Under the pieces are notes generated by a model. That model had not been told where the DNA came from and ran no database searches. It was given only the letters and a program-made list of their open reading frames with translations. This document shows, in pieces, positions 10,743-21,807 of a stretch of 64,000 bases of DNA. The stretch's first letter is position 1, and each line of letters starts with the position of its first letter. Source of the stretch: Voacanga thouarsii (taxonomy: Eukaryota > Streptophyta > Magnoliopsida > Gentianales > Apocynaceae); the NCBI GenBank assembly GCA_026120185.1, contig JANUWF010001059.1, forward strand, positions 1,967,001-2,031,000, written 5' to 3'. A program made the translations under genes and the position numbers.

Positions 10743-12735
10743 GGTCATGAAAGAGCTTCACGAGCCTTCATGAAAGACAAAAGCAATTTTCATCAGTCCA
10801 CCACGAAGAGGAAGATAGTGGTGGTTGGAGAGAAAGAGACGAGGGAGAAAGATTTTACAAAAGTAATTTTCTTTTCCTTCTTTCTTTATTCTTTCTTTTT
10901 TTTTTTTTTTTGCTTTATTTAATTTTCTCCAGCCTTTTGCTTTATTATCAAAGTGGGTCGAAAAAGGCAAAAGTGAAATTGGTTAACTAAGGTTATGCTA
11001 ACAAACAAAAGCAACAAAGGAAAATGAAAAGCAATCGGTGGAAAACAACTTAATAATGTCCATAATTCTGTCCCCACATTTTTTGTTTTTCTTAATAATG
11101 TCATAAGAAGATGATATTGGTGGATATTGGGTGGCAAAGTAATTCTTTCATTTGAGGAATTTAATTTCATGGTTACAATTACTTGTAGGACATTGAAAAT
11201 TCGAATAGCACATTGACAAATTAGTATAATAGCATGATTTTGTACAGTTTTCAATAATGAATTTTTGTCCAGTAGTTAAGATTTTAGTTATTTTTTATGA
11301 CCATTTTTTGACGAATGTTTTAAACTAACCTTAATTAATTAAATTAAGAACTAGCCTTCTTTTGTGGTATATAATTAGTAAATTAATTAACATAAGTACC
11401 GAAAAAAATTAATATTTATTTGAATAATTTTGCTGGATAAATTTTATAATCTGCAAAGATAATGGAAATTTGATTAAATCTTATTTATTAGCTATGTAAT
11501 GGAATGATTGAATTTTAATTATAAATAGTAAGTTAATATTATTTCTTAGAACGAGTGGATGAAATGATTAATTATGGAAGGAAAGCTAATAGTATATTAG
11601 TACAAAAGGACATGGAAGGATATTAGTACAAAAGGATATGAATGAAAAGTGCTTAATTCTCAGAAAATATAATATTTTAAAAATAAATTATAGTTTTTAA
11701 AAAACAAAAATATTTATATTGAAATTTTTTAATTAAATTAGAATTTTTTGTTTGAATTGGGTGTCATCCAAATACACCCTTAACTAGCATTTTCAAATAT
11801 CTCAATTTTATATTCTAGTCTAGAAGAATGAACAGTGTAGGTTAATTCTAATATTAAACACTTACTTGAGTAAACAAATATATATTATAAATATTTAGAT
11901 TTAATCTCATTATGCTTTTTGAAAGCAAATTGTAAAATTGCATGTGATCGAGATGATTCTACATTGGATGTGATAGAGATAATAAAACTGTCAAATTTAT
12001 TTATATTAAGTTTATTTTTGAGAAAAAACCTAAAACAATTTTTTTGTTTTTTAAAAAAAAAATTCAAACATGAATTTATATAACAAATAACGAGATTTTT
12101 TTTAAATTGATTGGTGTATAAATTTTTTAAATGATTTAATTTAACTTACCTATCAATTACTCATATGTTCAAGATGTACATCAACTTCAGCAGCTTGGTC
12201 CTGCAAAGTCTCCTATACTCTAGCTAGCTATGTAGATATATATGTACACATGCATATATATATGTTGTAATTAAAAAATTATTTATATTATATAACATAT
12301 TAATCTAATACTCAGTAACTAATAAGGATATATTATATTGTATATAAATAATATATATATATATATATATATAATAGAATAACTTATAATTAAAATTAAT
12401 TCAAGTTCTTTAATACAAGTATATGAAAACTTATGATGTAAACAAAAATTTATTTGAAAAATCAATGATCTAACAATTACATGTATTTATAAAGTTAAAA
12501 AAAGTTTAGTGACCAAATTTGAAGGTCATTCGTTGTATTTTATCATATTTGTGCAATAATATCTATAAAATAGAAAGGTATCTTAGTATTTACAAATAAC
12601 AGATATCAAATTAACGATCTAGCTATTAAATTTATTGTAATCATTACCAATAGTATTGTGATTAAATTTGAAAATAATCAAATAGAATTTAAAATAATTT
12701 TGAGGGGTTTTATTATAATTAGACTAAAAATGACA
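10743..12735. other. AT-rich CACTA internal DNA, no gene recognised
   Basis: No supported coding region is present. It contains long A/T runs, an (AT)n tract at 12350-12373, and a short inverted motif GGGTGT...ACACCC at about 11759-11780 that could be the end of a small MITE. Open frames here are short and low in complexity. Confidence 0.5.
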
Positions 12736-13148
12736 GTTACAATAAACCATCATATTTGGCCTATTCTATTGCAATGGTTACAATAAACCATCGTATTTTG
12801 TCTATTCTATTGCGACAGTTATAATAAACCATTGTATTTGGCCTACTCTATTGCAACAGTTACAATAAACCGCCGTATTTACTCTACTATATTGTGACGA
12901 TTATAATAAACCGTCGTATTTGGTCTACTCTATTGTGACAATTATAATAAACTGTCGTATTTGCTCTACCTATTATGACGGTGTGTGTAAACCATCGTAT
13001 TTGATTACCAAATATGACGGTTGGCATTGGACCATCGTATTGTGTCTATATATTGTGACGTCAGAACCGTCGTATAAAGTAACCTATTACAACGATTTTT
13101 TAACAGTCGTTTTTGTCTCCGTCGTATTTGCCCCCTTTTTTTGTAGCG
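12736..13148. repeat. Right subterminal repeats of the CACTA element, 41-bp tandem array
   Basis: Seven units start at 12736, 12777, 12818, 12859, 12900, 12941 and 12981 (period 41, once 40). Each holds AATAAACC followed by (A/G)TCGTATTTG and a CTATTGCGACA-like stretch. The last 130 bp carry more CCGTCGTATTT motifs facing inward, mirroring the left end. Confidence 0.9.
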
Positions 13149-13650
13149 ATTGGTGAAGACTCTCCATGAAAAGATGAAGGCAACTATTGCAAAGTGAAAT
13201 GAAGAAATCGCCCTTAAGCGACGAAATCAAGGAAAGAAAAAGGTTTCATTTGAGCCTGGCGAATAGGTATGGGTGCACCTTTGCAAAAAGCGATTCCCCA
13301 CCTAAAGAGGAAGCAAATTTGACTCAAAAGGTGATAGGCCCTTCCAAATCATTAACCAAGTTGGAGATAATATCTACAAGATCGATTTACTCTGTGAGTA
13401 TAAAATGAGTGCAACATTTAACATTAGTAACTTAACTCCTTTTGATATAGGCGATGATTCGTGGAAGAATCAACTTCAAGAAGGAGGAGATGATGGGAAC
13501 CAAGCAAGCTAATTGGTTCAATCTCAGGACGAGGGAATGACTTTGCAAGGATCGATGACAAGATCGAGGACCAAGAAATTCCAAGGTGATATCCAATTGT
13601 TCTTACAACCATATTTGAGGATGGAAGAGATTTGGGAGGATGATTAAGGT
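13149..13650 (+). pseudogene. Ty3/gypsy integrase fragment, part 2 (C-terminal end)
   Basis: This continues the integrase interrupted at 1961. It begins with a segment like VKTLHEKMKATIAK, then the C-terminal domain with decayed matches to FEPGE..W, KLTPRGDGPFQ and DNIYKIDL, a stretch like FNISNLTPFD, and an end like MTRSRTKKFQ. Several stops and at least two frame shifts break it. The end at about 13647 is the first stop after the conserved tail. Confidence 0.75.
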
Positions 13651-14079
13651 AGCCAAGAGCTCAATTTTGACGGCTATCCAAAAGGAATCCCAACAACAAC
13701 TCAAGCCCATGCCAAAGGAGGGAGGAAATGCTCAAGGCCAGTGAACCAGTATCAATCTAGCGCCAGCCCCGGCCAGCTACACACTATCGGCAAAAACACT
13801 GGCTTCTAGCGTAGAGTCGACCCAAGCCCATGTTAGGCCTGACCCCTATTTTTGCCTATTTTTATGATTTTCTTCGATTTCTTTCAACTTTAAATACTAT
13901 GTAAAGACCTTTTAAGGCCTTGTTTTGTCTAAGGGCCTTAGTAATCACTTAGCTAGTGTTAGGGGTAGTATATATACATCTTTATGGTGATTTGACAAGA
14001 TAATCTACTTACTTTATTCAAATTTGAAAGAAAGTCTTGAGCCGTCTTTACCTCTTTATTCATCTTGTTCAAGACCATG
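13651..14079. other. Retroelement-derived non-coding DNA
   Basis: This lies between the C-terminus of the plus-strand gypsy integrase and that of the minus-strand Athila-like integrase. It probably holds the 3' untranslated part or LTR start of one or both. No terminal motif or duplication could be fixed. Confidence 0.35.
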
Positions 14080-15000
14080 CTTAGGACTTAATTCTCCCTT
14101 TTCATAAGCCATATTCCTCTATTCATCTAGCTCATTCACCTGAAGAAGTCTCTTAGTTCCTGTAGAGTCAAGATCAAAATTAATCAACTTGATAGCCCAA
14201 AAGGCTTTATGTTCTACTTCTATAGGTAAATGACATGAATTTCCATAAACCAGCCTATATGGAATGGTTCCTATAGGTGTCTTATATACTGTTCGGTCAG
14301 CCGAAAGAACATCAAATTTCACACTTTAATCTATCCAAATATGGTTTACCACCTTTTCCAATATTCTTTTCAGCTTTATTGACTACTACGACTTGGCCAC
14401 TAGTTTGGGGATGATAGGAAGTAACTAGCTTGTAAGTCACACCTAGCCTATTTAGTACACTCTCCAACTAATTATTGCAAAAATGGGCCACTCTATCACT
14501 TATTAGCACTCTAGGCACTCCAAAACGAGTAGATAGCTTTTTTAAAAATTTAATCACCACTCTAGCATCATTTGTAGGTAATGTCTGTACTTCTACCCAC
14601 TTAGATACATAGTCAACAGCCACTAAAATATACTTGTTACCAAAAGAACGTGGAAAAGGTCCCATAAAGTTATTCTCCCAACAATCAAATATTTCACAGG
14701 CTTGGAAAATGGAAAGTGGCATCTCATAAGATTTAGAGAAATTGCCTGTCCGCTGATATCTATTACAACTAGTCACAAACCTATGTGCATTTTTAAACAC
14801 TGAAGGCCAATAGAATCTAGAGTCTTGCTATCCCATTTGCTTGATAATCCCCTCTTGCTAGTCCCTCATAACAATGTCGAAGAATATCCCAAGAATCAAC
14901 AGTGTCTATTCATCTTCAAATGAAATGATCTGCACACAAATGAAATAAGAATGGATCCTCCCAAAAGTAGTACTTCACATCAGAAAATAATTTCTTCCTC
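14080..15000 (-). pseudogene. Athila-like gypsy integrase relic
   Basis: Minus-strand frames contain the segment before the zinc finger (FSDVKYYFWEDPFLF, about 14995-14930), a zinc-finger end near CNRYQRTGN, then WGNN/DFMGPFP-like (ENNFMGPFPRSFGNKYILVAVDYVSKW) carrying the first catalytic Asp region, then GVPRVLISD with the second, and the typical Athila tail [19 protein letters not shown] and FDLDSTG...LNELDE. Stops and deletions separate the pieces. The third catalytic region (14330-14460) is poorly preserved. It belongs with the RNase H and RT relics to its right. Confidence 0.85.
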
Positions 15001-15590
15001 TACTGTGGAAAAAGTTCCTTAGGAAGGATCCCTACTGTGAGAAAGTTAGCATAGTCAACATACCAAAAGGAAATGGAATTTTTACCTTCAGCCCACAACA
15101 ATTGTTCATCAGGAAAAACATCATTAATCTCTTCTTCTTTTAGTGCTTCCAAATTAAGGTGTTCTAGTATTGAGAGGTAATCTCCAACTAAGTTTTTAGT
15201 TCCCTTCCTGTCCTTGATCTCCAAATCAAACTCCTGCAATAACAATACCCATCTAATCAATCAAGGCTTAAAGTCATGTTTAGCAAGAAGGTATTTTAGT
15301 GATTAGCGTAAACCACAGCTTTAGATAAGACAAGGTAAGAGTGAAATTTATCAAAAGCAAACACTATTGCGTGCAACTCTTTTTCTATAGTAGTATAATT
15401 CACTTGTGCTGCTGTGAGAGTTTTGTTGGCATAGTGGATTGGTTGGAAGTACTTACCCTTCCTTTATCTAAGAACTGCTCCAACTGTATTGTCACTAGCA
15501 TCACATATTAAATCAAAAGGGAGTGACCAATCAAGAACAACTAAAATAGGGGAGTTGATCAACTTTTCTTTCAATAATTCAAAAGCAGAT
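15001..15590 (-). pseudogene. Athila-like RNase H relic
   Basis: Minus-strand translation gives LPFDLICDASDNTVGAVL, then YFQPIHYANKTLTAAQ, then TTIEKELHAIVFAFDKF, followed by [22 protein letters not shown]. This is the RT-linked RNase H and connection of gypsy elements. It has at least two stops. The spacing to integrase on its left and RT on its right is the normal gypsy order read on the minus strand. Confidence 0.85.
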
Positions 15591-16613
15591 AAACACTTTT
15601 CATCAAAATTAAATAGGGCATCCTTCTCAAGTAGGGAAGTAAGGGGTTTGAAAATTTTTAGAAGTCTTGAATGAATATCTTGTAAAAGCCTACATGTCCA
15701 AGAAAATTCCTAATGGCCCTCACAGAAGTTAGTGGTGGATGCTTTTCAATAAACTCTATCTTGGCTTAATCAACTTCAATCCCTTTTGTGCAAAATCTTA
15801 TGCCCTAAGACAATACCCTCCTTGACAATAAAGTGACATTTTTCCCAATTTAACACCAGATTTGTCTCTTCACACCTTTTGAGTACTTTCACTAGATTTT
15901 GCTAGCAAAGATCGAAGGAATCCCCAAAGACAAAAAAAATCATCCATGAACACTTCCATTATATCTCTTACCAAACCTTCAAAAACAGCCATCATACATC
16001 TTTGAAAAGTTCCAAGCCCATTACACAATCCAAAAGGCATACGCCTATAAGCAAAAGTCCTAAAAGGGCAGTTGAAGGTGATTTTTTCTTGATCTTCAAG
16101 GGCTGTGGGGATCTAAAAGTAGCCAGAAAATTCATCTAGGAAAAAGCAATACATGTGTCTAGCTAACCTCTCTAACATCTGATCAATGAAAGGAAGGGGG
16201 AAATGGTCATTTCTTGTGATATCATTTAGCTTTCTATAGTCAATGCACTTTCTCCATCCTGTAACAAGCCTCATTGGGATAAGCTTATTCTTCTAATTAG
16301 GTGCCACTGCCATACCCCCTTTTTGGTACTACTTGTGTAGGGCTCATCCACAAAGGGTATACAATTCCAATATCCAACAGTTTAATCATTTTACCCTTAA
16401 CCACTTCCTTCACATTTGGGTTCAATCTCCGTTAGGATTGTGCTACAGGCTTTACATCATCCTCAAGTAAGATCTTATAGGTGCAGAACGAGGGACTAAT
16501 TCCTTTAATATCTATGAGTTTCCATGCTATAGCCTTTTTGTGACCCTAAAGCATTTGTACAAACTATAGCTTTTGCCCTTCCTTCAGGTATCTTGCAATT
16601 ATTAGCCCATAAT
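15591..16613 (-). pseudogene. Athila-like reverse transcriptase relic
   Basis: Minus-strand pieces in order are GHKKAIAWKLIDIKGISP, RRLNPNVKEVVKGKMIKLLD, then CNGLGTFQRCMMAVFEGLV, FMDDFF (the YVDD catalytic box, about 15940) and GHKV..KGIEVD followed by LGHVGFY. Stops and short indels interrupt it. It is cut upstream at 16613 by a copia LTR, and protease and gag are missing. Confidence 0.85.
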
Positions 16614-17778
16614 TGTTATGCTTCTCACAAAATAACTCTATAATATTATCATATAACATCTTGAGCCTCTATTGTACGAGACTTATTAGGCTTTCTAGTC
16701 AATTGGTAGCTAATATAAATTAGTTCTATCATAATAGAATTAATAATCCTCTTTAATAATTAGAATTAATTTACTAATTCTAATTAGAATTAAATTTATT
16801 AATTCTCAAATTAATAAATCCATATTTAGTATATCATGAGTTATTTAATATCTAGTAATACATCATAACCACCAAAAAGTCCAGAAGGTCAAGTGACTTG
16901 ACATGAACATTTCAATAGTAAAACGTTAGTATGATAAATCCCTTTTACCATATAATATCTCATCCGATTTAAAGTATGGAATTAATGCCAACTCCCTCCA
17001 AAATATTAATTAATACTGGCCGAATATGTTAGTACTTGTTCTCATAATCTATTATTCAATATATGTATCATTTAAAACTACTTCCAATACATAGTCGCAT
17101 TAGCCAAGGACTTCATGAGTAATGATTCGTACAAGTGGCCTTGAGATATTCGCTCCTACTATTAGCAATAGTGAATCCTTTATTGACCCTCTCAACTATT
17201 TTTGTTTACTTCACATTGTACCTAATGTCTATCCCATAGGCAATCTTTTAGGGACTCCAAAGATTGGAACCAAAGTACAACGCTTAGTTAACAAAGTATC
17301 TTGGAGATCTCAAGTCTAAGAGTACTTGCACATCTGCTACAATGAGATTCTATCATTGGCACTAAATAGTTATCCATGTAATTATCTCATAGTTAGGTCA
17401 TCCAATAAACTTATTCAAGTAACAAGCATCCACGTGTTAACTTTGAGTATCACAATACTCACGGATATGAGAACCACTGCTTGATCAAATCAAGAAGTCC
17501 AATGCGTGCTAATTTTATCGCATTAATGATGTCATATCTCATTAATACTATGACTAGGGACTATTTAAGCACAAACATATTCTAGTGTAGTAGGAACCTC
17601 ACATCACAATCTCTATCATGATTTTCTTAATACAGTATTGTACTTGGTACTTTATCTAACAGTTTTTATACACATAACCATATGAAACAAAGAAACTGAA
17701 AAATAAAAAATGTCTTTTATTGATTTAATGTGCAAAATAAATTGTACAAATGATTATTTCTAAGGCATAATCCTAACA
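16614..17778 (-). mobile_element. Copia-type LTR (solo or truncated)
   Basis: On the minus strand it begins TGTTAGGATTATGCC at 17778 and resembles other copia LTRs here in its opening, its long AT-rich middle and blocks of TTAATTCTAATT. A possible end reads GCATAACA at 16614. The flanks (ATAAT on the left, TACAA on the right) do not match, so either the left border is wrong or a deletion has removed the duplication. It separates the RT relic from the leader of the Athila-like element. Confidence 0.6.
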
Positions 17779-18049
17779 TACAATACATACAATAATATAT
17801 AAATAATAATACTAATAATACAACAAACATAATGAAACAATATTTGGAACTTAATATAATTTATTGATCTCTATTACAAAAAAATAAAGAATTAAAAAAA
17901 TATACAAACAAGTTATAAAAAAGAAAAGAAGTATATATACAAGTAATGGTTAGTACTACGCACAAATAGAGAAACAAATATTTACACAGTATTTACAAAT
18001 ATATACATAGCTAAATCAACAAGACTTAACGGTTTCATGATATTACCAA
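17779..18049 (-). other. 5' leader of the Athila-like element
   Basis: This AT-rich stretch with no coding content lies directly downstream (minus strand) of the primer-binding site. The gag gene expected next has been lost. Confidence 0.5.
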
Positions 18050-18067
18050 TCCCCGGCAACGGTGCTA
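18050..18067 (-). promoter_or_regulatory. Primer-binding site, Athila type
   Basis: The minus strand reads TAGCACCGTTGCCGGGGA, two changes from the TGGCGCCGTTGCCGGGGA site of element C (32834). Athila-type elements are reported to use the 3' end of an aspartate tRNA here. Confidence 0.8.
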
Positions 18068-18073
18068 AAAACT

Positions 18074-19662
18074 TATTGTGTGTTTACGTACATTGGAAAT
18101 AGTATAACCAATCAAAAAAAATCAAATTTTAAAATTAAAATGCTAAGCACTAAAAAAACATATATGGGCAGGTATATCCATCGCATAGCATAGAGAATTA
18201 CAAGTATTAAATCCACAAAAATTTAGAAATTATCACTACTTTGCTCTAATCTCACTGTCTAACCAAAATAAATAAAGAGATAAGTTAAATAAAACTAATT
18301 ACACTAAACTACACTACTACCATAGAGAGCACCTTAGACCCACATTAGAAAAGTTACAAGGATCATCAAGGAGTGAAAATACAGAAAAGGCCATGTACAA
18401 GAAGAAATCCCCCCAAAACTTGTCAAGTAAATAGTAAATCATTACGTTCATCAAAATCCCAACTCTAGCACTTGTATGAATTTTCAAGAATAAATTTCAC
18501 TCTCTCTCGAATTATGAGATTCTTTTTCTAAGGCTTAATTAATTGGTATTTCTACCTAATCAATCTAACCTGAAGAAGCATTATACTCACTCATCACCTA
18601 AAAGGTATCCAGAAGCCCCAATATCCCTATCTCTAGGCAACATTGAAAGCCCATTAACTATCAAGTTCTAGTCCTTCAACCTCTCTCTAGAGTTTAATCA
18701 TAGAGTTAATCAAAGGAAAATAAACATTGGACAAATTCGTTTGGTGTGCAACTCCTAACCCCATCTCTCAAATTCATTATAATGAACTAATGAATTGAAT
18801 AAATCAACCAAGCTCAAACAATCAATCTAACACAATAATGCCTAAGATATCAAATACAATAATAGATATTCAATAAATAATAATAATAATAACTCAATAT
18901 AAGAACATAAGTTAGGGTTTATCCCACCAAAATAATTAAAATCATATAAATCTCAATATTGTGAAGTGTAATACAAAGAAAAAGAAAGGACTTCGCTCAT
19001 AGACAAGATCCTAAACTCCTTCTTCCAAGGATTTCCTTCAACAACCCCTTCTTCATCTTCTCGCTTCTCCATAATCTTCCCTTTCTTGGTGAATCTTTTG
19101 AACTCCTTAAGGGATCTCTTAATTGCTAGCTAATAGATTATTATTTAGGGTTTATAATGGGGTATTCATAGTTAAAAGTGAAGAAACTCAGAAAATGCAC
19201 TAAAATGCAGGAATCACGCAACTGGGTGGCCCAGGGAAGTGACTTCCCTAGTTCACCTAGTGGTCCAGAAACAAGGTGGCCCAGGGAACTTCCCGGGGCT
19301 ACCTTGCTCCTGGTTAGGCGTAAATATCAATGAAGTAGGAGGCCCAAGGAAGCACCGCCACTAAAAAAACACTACATATATATATAAACACTAGGTGGCC
19401 AAGGAAAGTTAAGCTTCTCAAAGCCACTGCCTACTACATATATATACATTCACACACAACTAAGCAGCCTAGGGAAATCAAGCTTCCCTGGACCACCACC
19501 TAACTATACCATATACATATACAAACACAACTAGGTGGCCTAGGGAACTTAGGGTTCCCTTGCCCACCTCTCTTCATCTACTTGGCCTTGCTTTGTGTGC
19601 TCTGCCTTGTTCCTTCACTTTCATCTTTATTCACCTTCATGTGGCATTTTTCAATTCCTACA
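18074..19662 (-). mobile_element. 5' LTR of the Athila-like element
   Basis: On the minus strand it runs from TGTAGGAATTGAAAAATGCC (19662) to CACAATA (18074), five to six bases before the primer-binding site, the same spacing as in element C. A stretch 'ttgtctatgag' at about 19000 matches the equivalent place in element C's LTR. Blocks like GGTGGCCCAGGGAA recur in the U3 part (19220-19560). The left terminus is TA rather than CA, a single change. The 3' LTR was not found. Confidence 0.7.
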
Positions 19663-19739
19663 AAAACTAGAGGAAAATGGTATGGTGAGTAGTGATTTAA
19701 AAAATAATTTACCACAATTAAAGAAAAAAAAAACACTTA

Positions 19740-19994
19740 AGAATGTGTGTGTGATGAGCTCTCATCATGTGTCCACTAAGGTTTTCAAGTAAGGTGAAAT
19801 TGGAAAAGAAGTAGAGTGATGCTTTAACTTCTAGTACCCCAATTGAAGAACCACAAACGACACTACCAAATATCCTTATACAAAATAAATCACGTCGTAG
19901 TAAGAGAATATCTATAGTTCCAAAAAGATGGACTAGAGAAGCTTTTGAGGTAGTCTCTAACCATCATGACCAATATCCCACAAGATACAATGAG
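19740..19994 (+). pseudogene. Copia E polyprotein relic, part 1
   Basis: The translation contains SSTPIEEPQTTLPNI, then SKRISIVPKRWTREAFEVVS and DQYPTRYNE. This is the hinge between integrase and RT and matches the A copy at 28970-29135. It ends at the ATGAG duplication (19990-19994), where copia A begins. The same gene resumes at 56775. The left limit is uncertain, since 19663-19740 is only weakly similar. Confidence 0.8.
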
Positions 19995-21368
19995 TGTTGA
20001 AAAGTATGCCCTCAAAGACTATATATTATGTATGAACATATTGTAATAAAATATTTATTCTTTCAATTTAGTTTATTTCTTATATTATTGCACATTTAAA
20101 GGTCCAAGTATGATAAGTAATAGCCTATTGGTTGGGTCGCTTTTTACAGTAAGGTATAGACCATGGGTACTTGTCATACAAATAAAATTAAGTTCTTTGC
20201 CATTTGATAGAACTGGGCATTTCATCAAGGTAAGACTATTATGCCATGATTTCCAAAGACGAATGATTTACCTTGAATCAATAAGTAGTTCACTCACATC
20301 ATAGGCATAAGTGTATTTTGAATACGTAGAACTGAACCAATAGTAGTGGTCTCTCTTAAAGTACTATAATTATAGAGACAAGACTATTACTACTATAGTG
20401 GCGAAGCTAGGATTTTATACTTTAATGTATGTTGGGTGAGATTTCTTTTGTGATATCAATATCCTTGTATGTTGGGTGTATTACTCTAATCAGTTAAGAC
20501 GGACGCATGCAAAAAAGTTCCTACGCTTCACTTAGTGAGGTTTTATCACTCCCTTGTGATTGTCCAGGATAATCTAAATAATCCAGGCCCTTGCGAACGT
20601 GACTCTAGAATATGTGCTTTTGGGTAACTTTCATTAATAAGTAAATACATTCAAGTGAGTCATGGATCATTGGACTAGAGATCTAAGGATAGTAGATGTC
20701 TTTAAGATGGATGTTAGTACAATTATCATATCTCATTAATAGGTATTACATAGAGGGATATTTCCATCATTTCACCTAAAGGTCGGAGATATTACTTTAA
20801 GCAATATTATTCTTTGGATCAACGTTTCCATATGGTGACAATTAGAAATATTCAAAATGATAAAATGTGGCTATTTAATAGTAAGGATATTTTGGTCATT
20901 TTAATAGCCATGAATAATATGTCTCTTGGTACCCGGAGTAGCTCAAATTACCTTAGTATTATTTAGACACAATCTGAGCTTAATGGATAATTATTTGGAA
21001 GAGAAATAAAATTTATTCTAAGAGTCTAATTAGAATTAATTAATTAGTCTTGTGTTTTGATAAGGCCCAGAAAAAATAATTAATTAATTAAGAGAATTAG
21101 GCTTAAAAAATTAATTAATTGGGTTAATATATGTTGACATATATTAAGAGTTCAATTAGAATTAATTAATTTGTCTTGGGTATTTAATGAGGCCCAAAAA
21201 AGATAATTAATTAATTAAGAGGATTGGGCCAATCTTGAATTAATTTTTAAGCACAGCCCCTAGCCCATTAGGGCTTAAGGAAGCCCTAAGTTGGCCAAAA
21301 ATATGTAGAAGAGAAAAAAAACCCCAAAGTGGGTTTTTGAAGTATTTTTTCTCTCCAGTGTGTGTTGT

Positions 21369-21434
<66 letters not shown>

Positions 21435-21777
21435 GTTTTCATCTTTCTCTTCCTTCTCTCTTGAAGAGTGTTTTGATTATTCAAGAAGGCGCTCTCACCA
21501 AGCTAACGCCAAGACTAAGATAAAGCCATACTCTGGAAGACGAAGAGAAGTAGCTTGGAGACGTTTGATGCGTAGGAGTAGAAGATTGGCGGGAATTCCT
21601 GTTAAGCAGCAAGCGCCTCCTTCTCCCCTTCCAATGCAAGAAGTTCCAGTGCAACCCGTCCTCACGTTAGTTAATCAGCGATCAACAAGAAAAAGTAAGT
21701 ATTTTCTTCTAGATGTGGCTCAAAAAACTAAAAAAATTTTCCACTGTGTTCACTCTGATGTTTTCCATGATCCTTCA
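19995..21777 (+). repeat. 5' LTR of copia A
   Basis: TG...CA borders, 1783 bp. It shares its structure with the LTRs of B (1808 bp) and the split 3' LTR of A. The first part is U3; the (CT)n tract and a small open frame lie near the 3' end. No clear TATA box was seen. Confidence 0.9.
21371..21434. repeat. (CT)n microsatellite in the LTR of copia A
   Basis: A run of CT interrupted once by CTTT. Shorter or decayed versions occur at the same place in the other LTR copies (56405-56420, 54205-54220). Confidence 0.9.
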
Positions 21778-21807
21778 AGTGGTATCAGAGCCACGATTTT
21801 CATCTAA
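21568..21807 (+). other. LTR-encoded small ORF, RRSRRLAGIP peptide
   Basis: ATG at 21568 opens a frame reading MRRSRRLAGIPVKQQ, followed by a proline-rich part and a basic RSTRKSKYF. It runs through the end of the LTR and the primer-binding site to about 21805. Three other LTRs in the window carry the same start (4072 minus, 54071 minus, 56560 plus). The frame precedes gag by 1.7 kb and is not known to me as part of copia coding capacity. A GTAAGT follows the basic stretch (about 21695) and could be a splice donor. Expression is unproven. Confidence 0.45.
21780..21792 (+). promoter_or_regulatory. Primer-binding site of copia A
   Basis: TGGTATCAGAGCC lies two bases after the LTR end. It is complementary to the 3' part of plant initiator methionine tRNA, the usual copia primer. 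Confidence 0.9.

Larger units (their letters stand above)
1962..13148. mobile_element. CACTA (En/Spm-type) DNA transposon, non-autonomous, 11.2 kb
   Basis: The left end reads CACTACTAAAAATTC and the right end reads TTTTTTTGTAGCG, the CACTA terminal inverted repeat with one mutated base (TAGCG for TAGTG). A 3-bp duplication ATT flanks it (1959-1961 and 13149-13151), the size CACTA transposases make. Removing the element and one ATT restores the frame of the interrupted integrase, which independently confirms both borders. Both ends carry many copies of AAATACGACGG or its complement, the usual subterminal transposase-binding repeats. No transposase domain was recognised, so it is probably non-autonomous. 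Inside are two captured host-gene fragments and two later LTR insertions. Without those insertions the element would be about 6 kb. Confidence 0.9.

Noticed and set aside
12350..12373. (AT)n tract as a regulatory element
   Set aside because: A simple repeat in AT-rich transposon DNA with no gene nearby.
21275..21484. Frame with long Arg-Glu repeats on the minus strand
   Set aside because: It is a translation of the (CT)n microsatellite.
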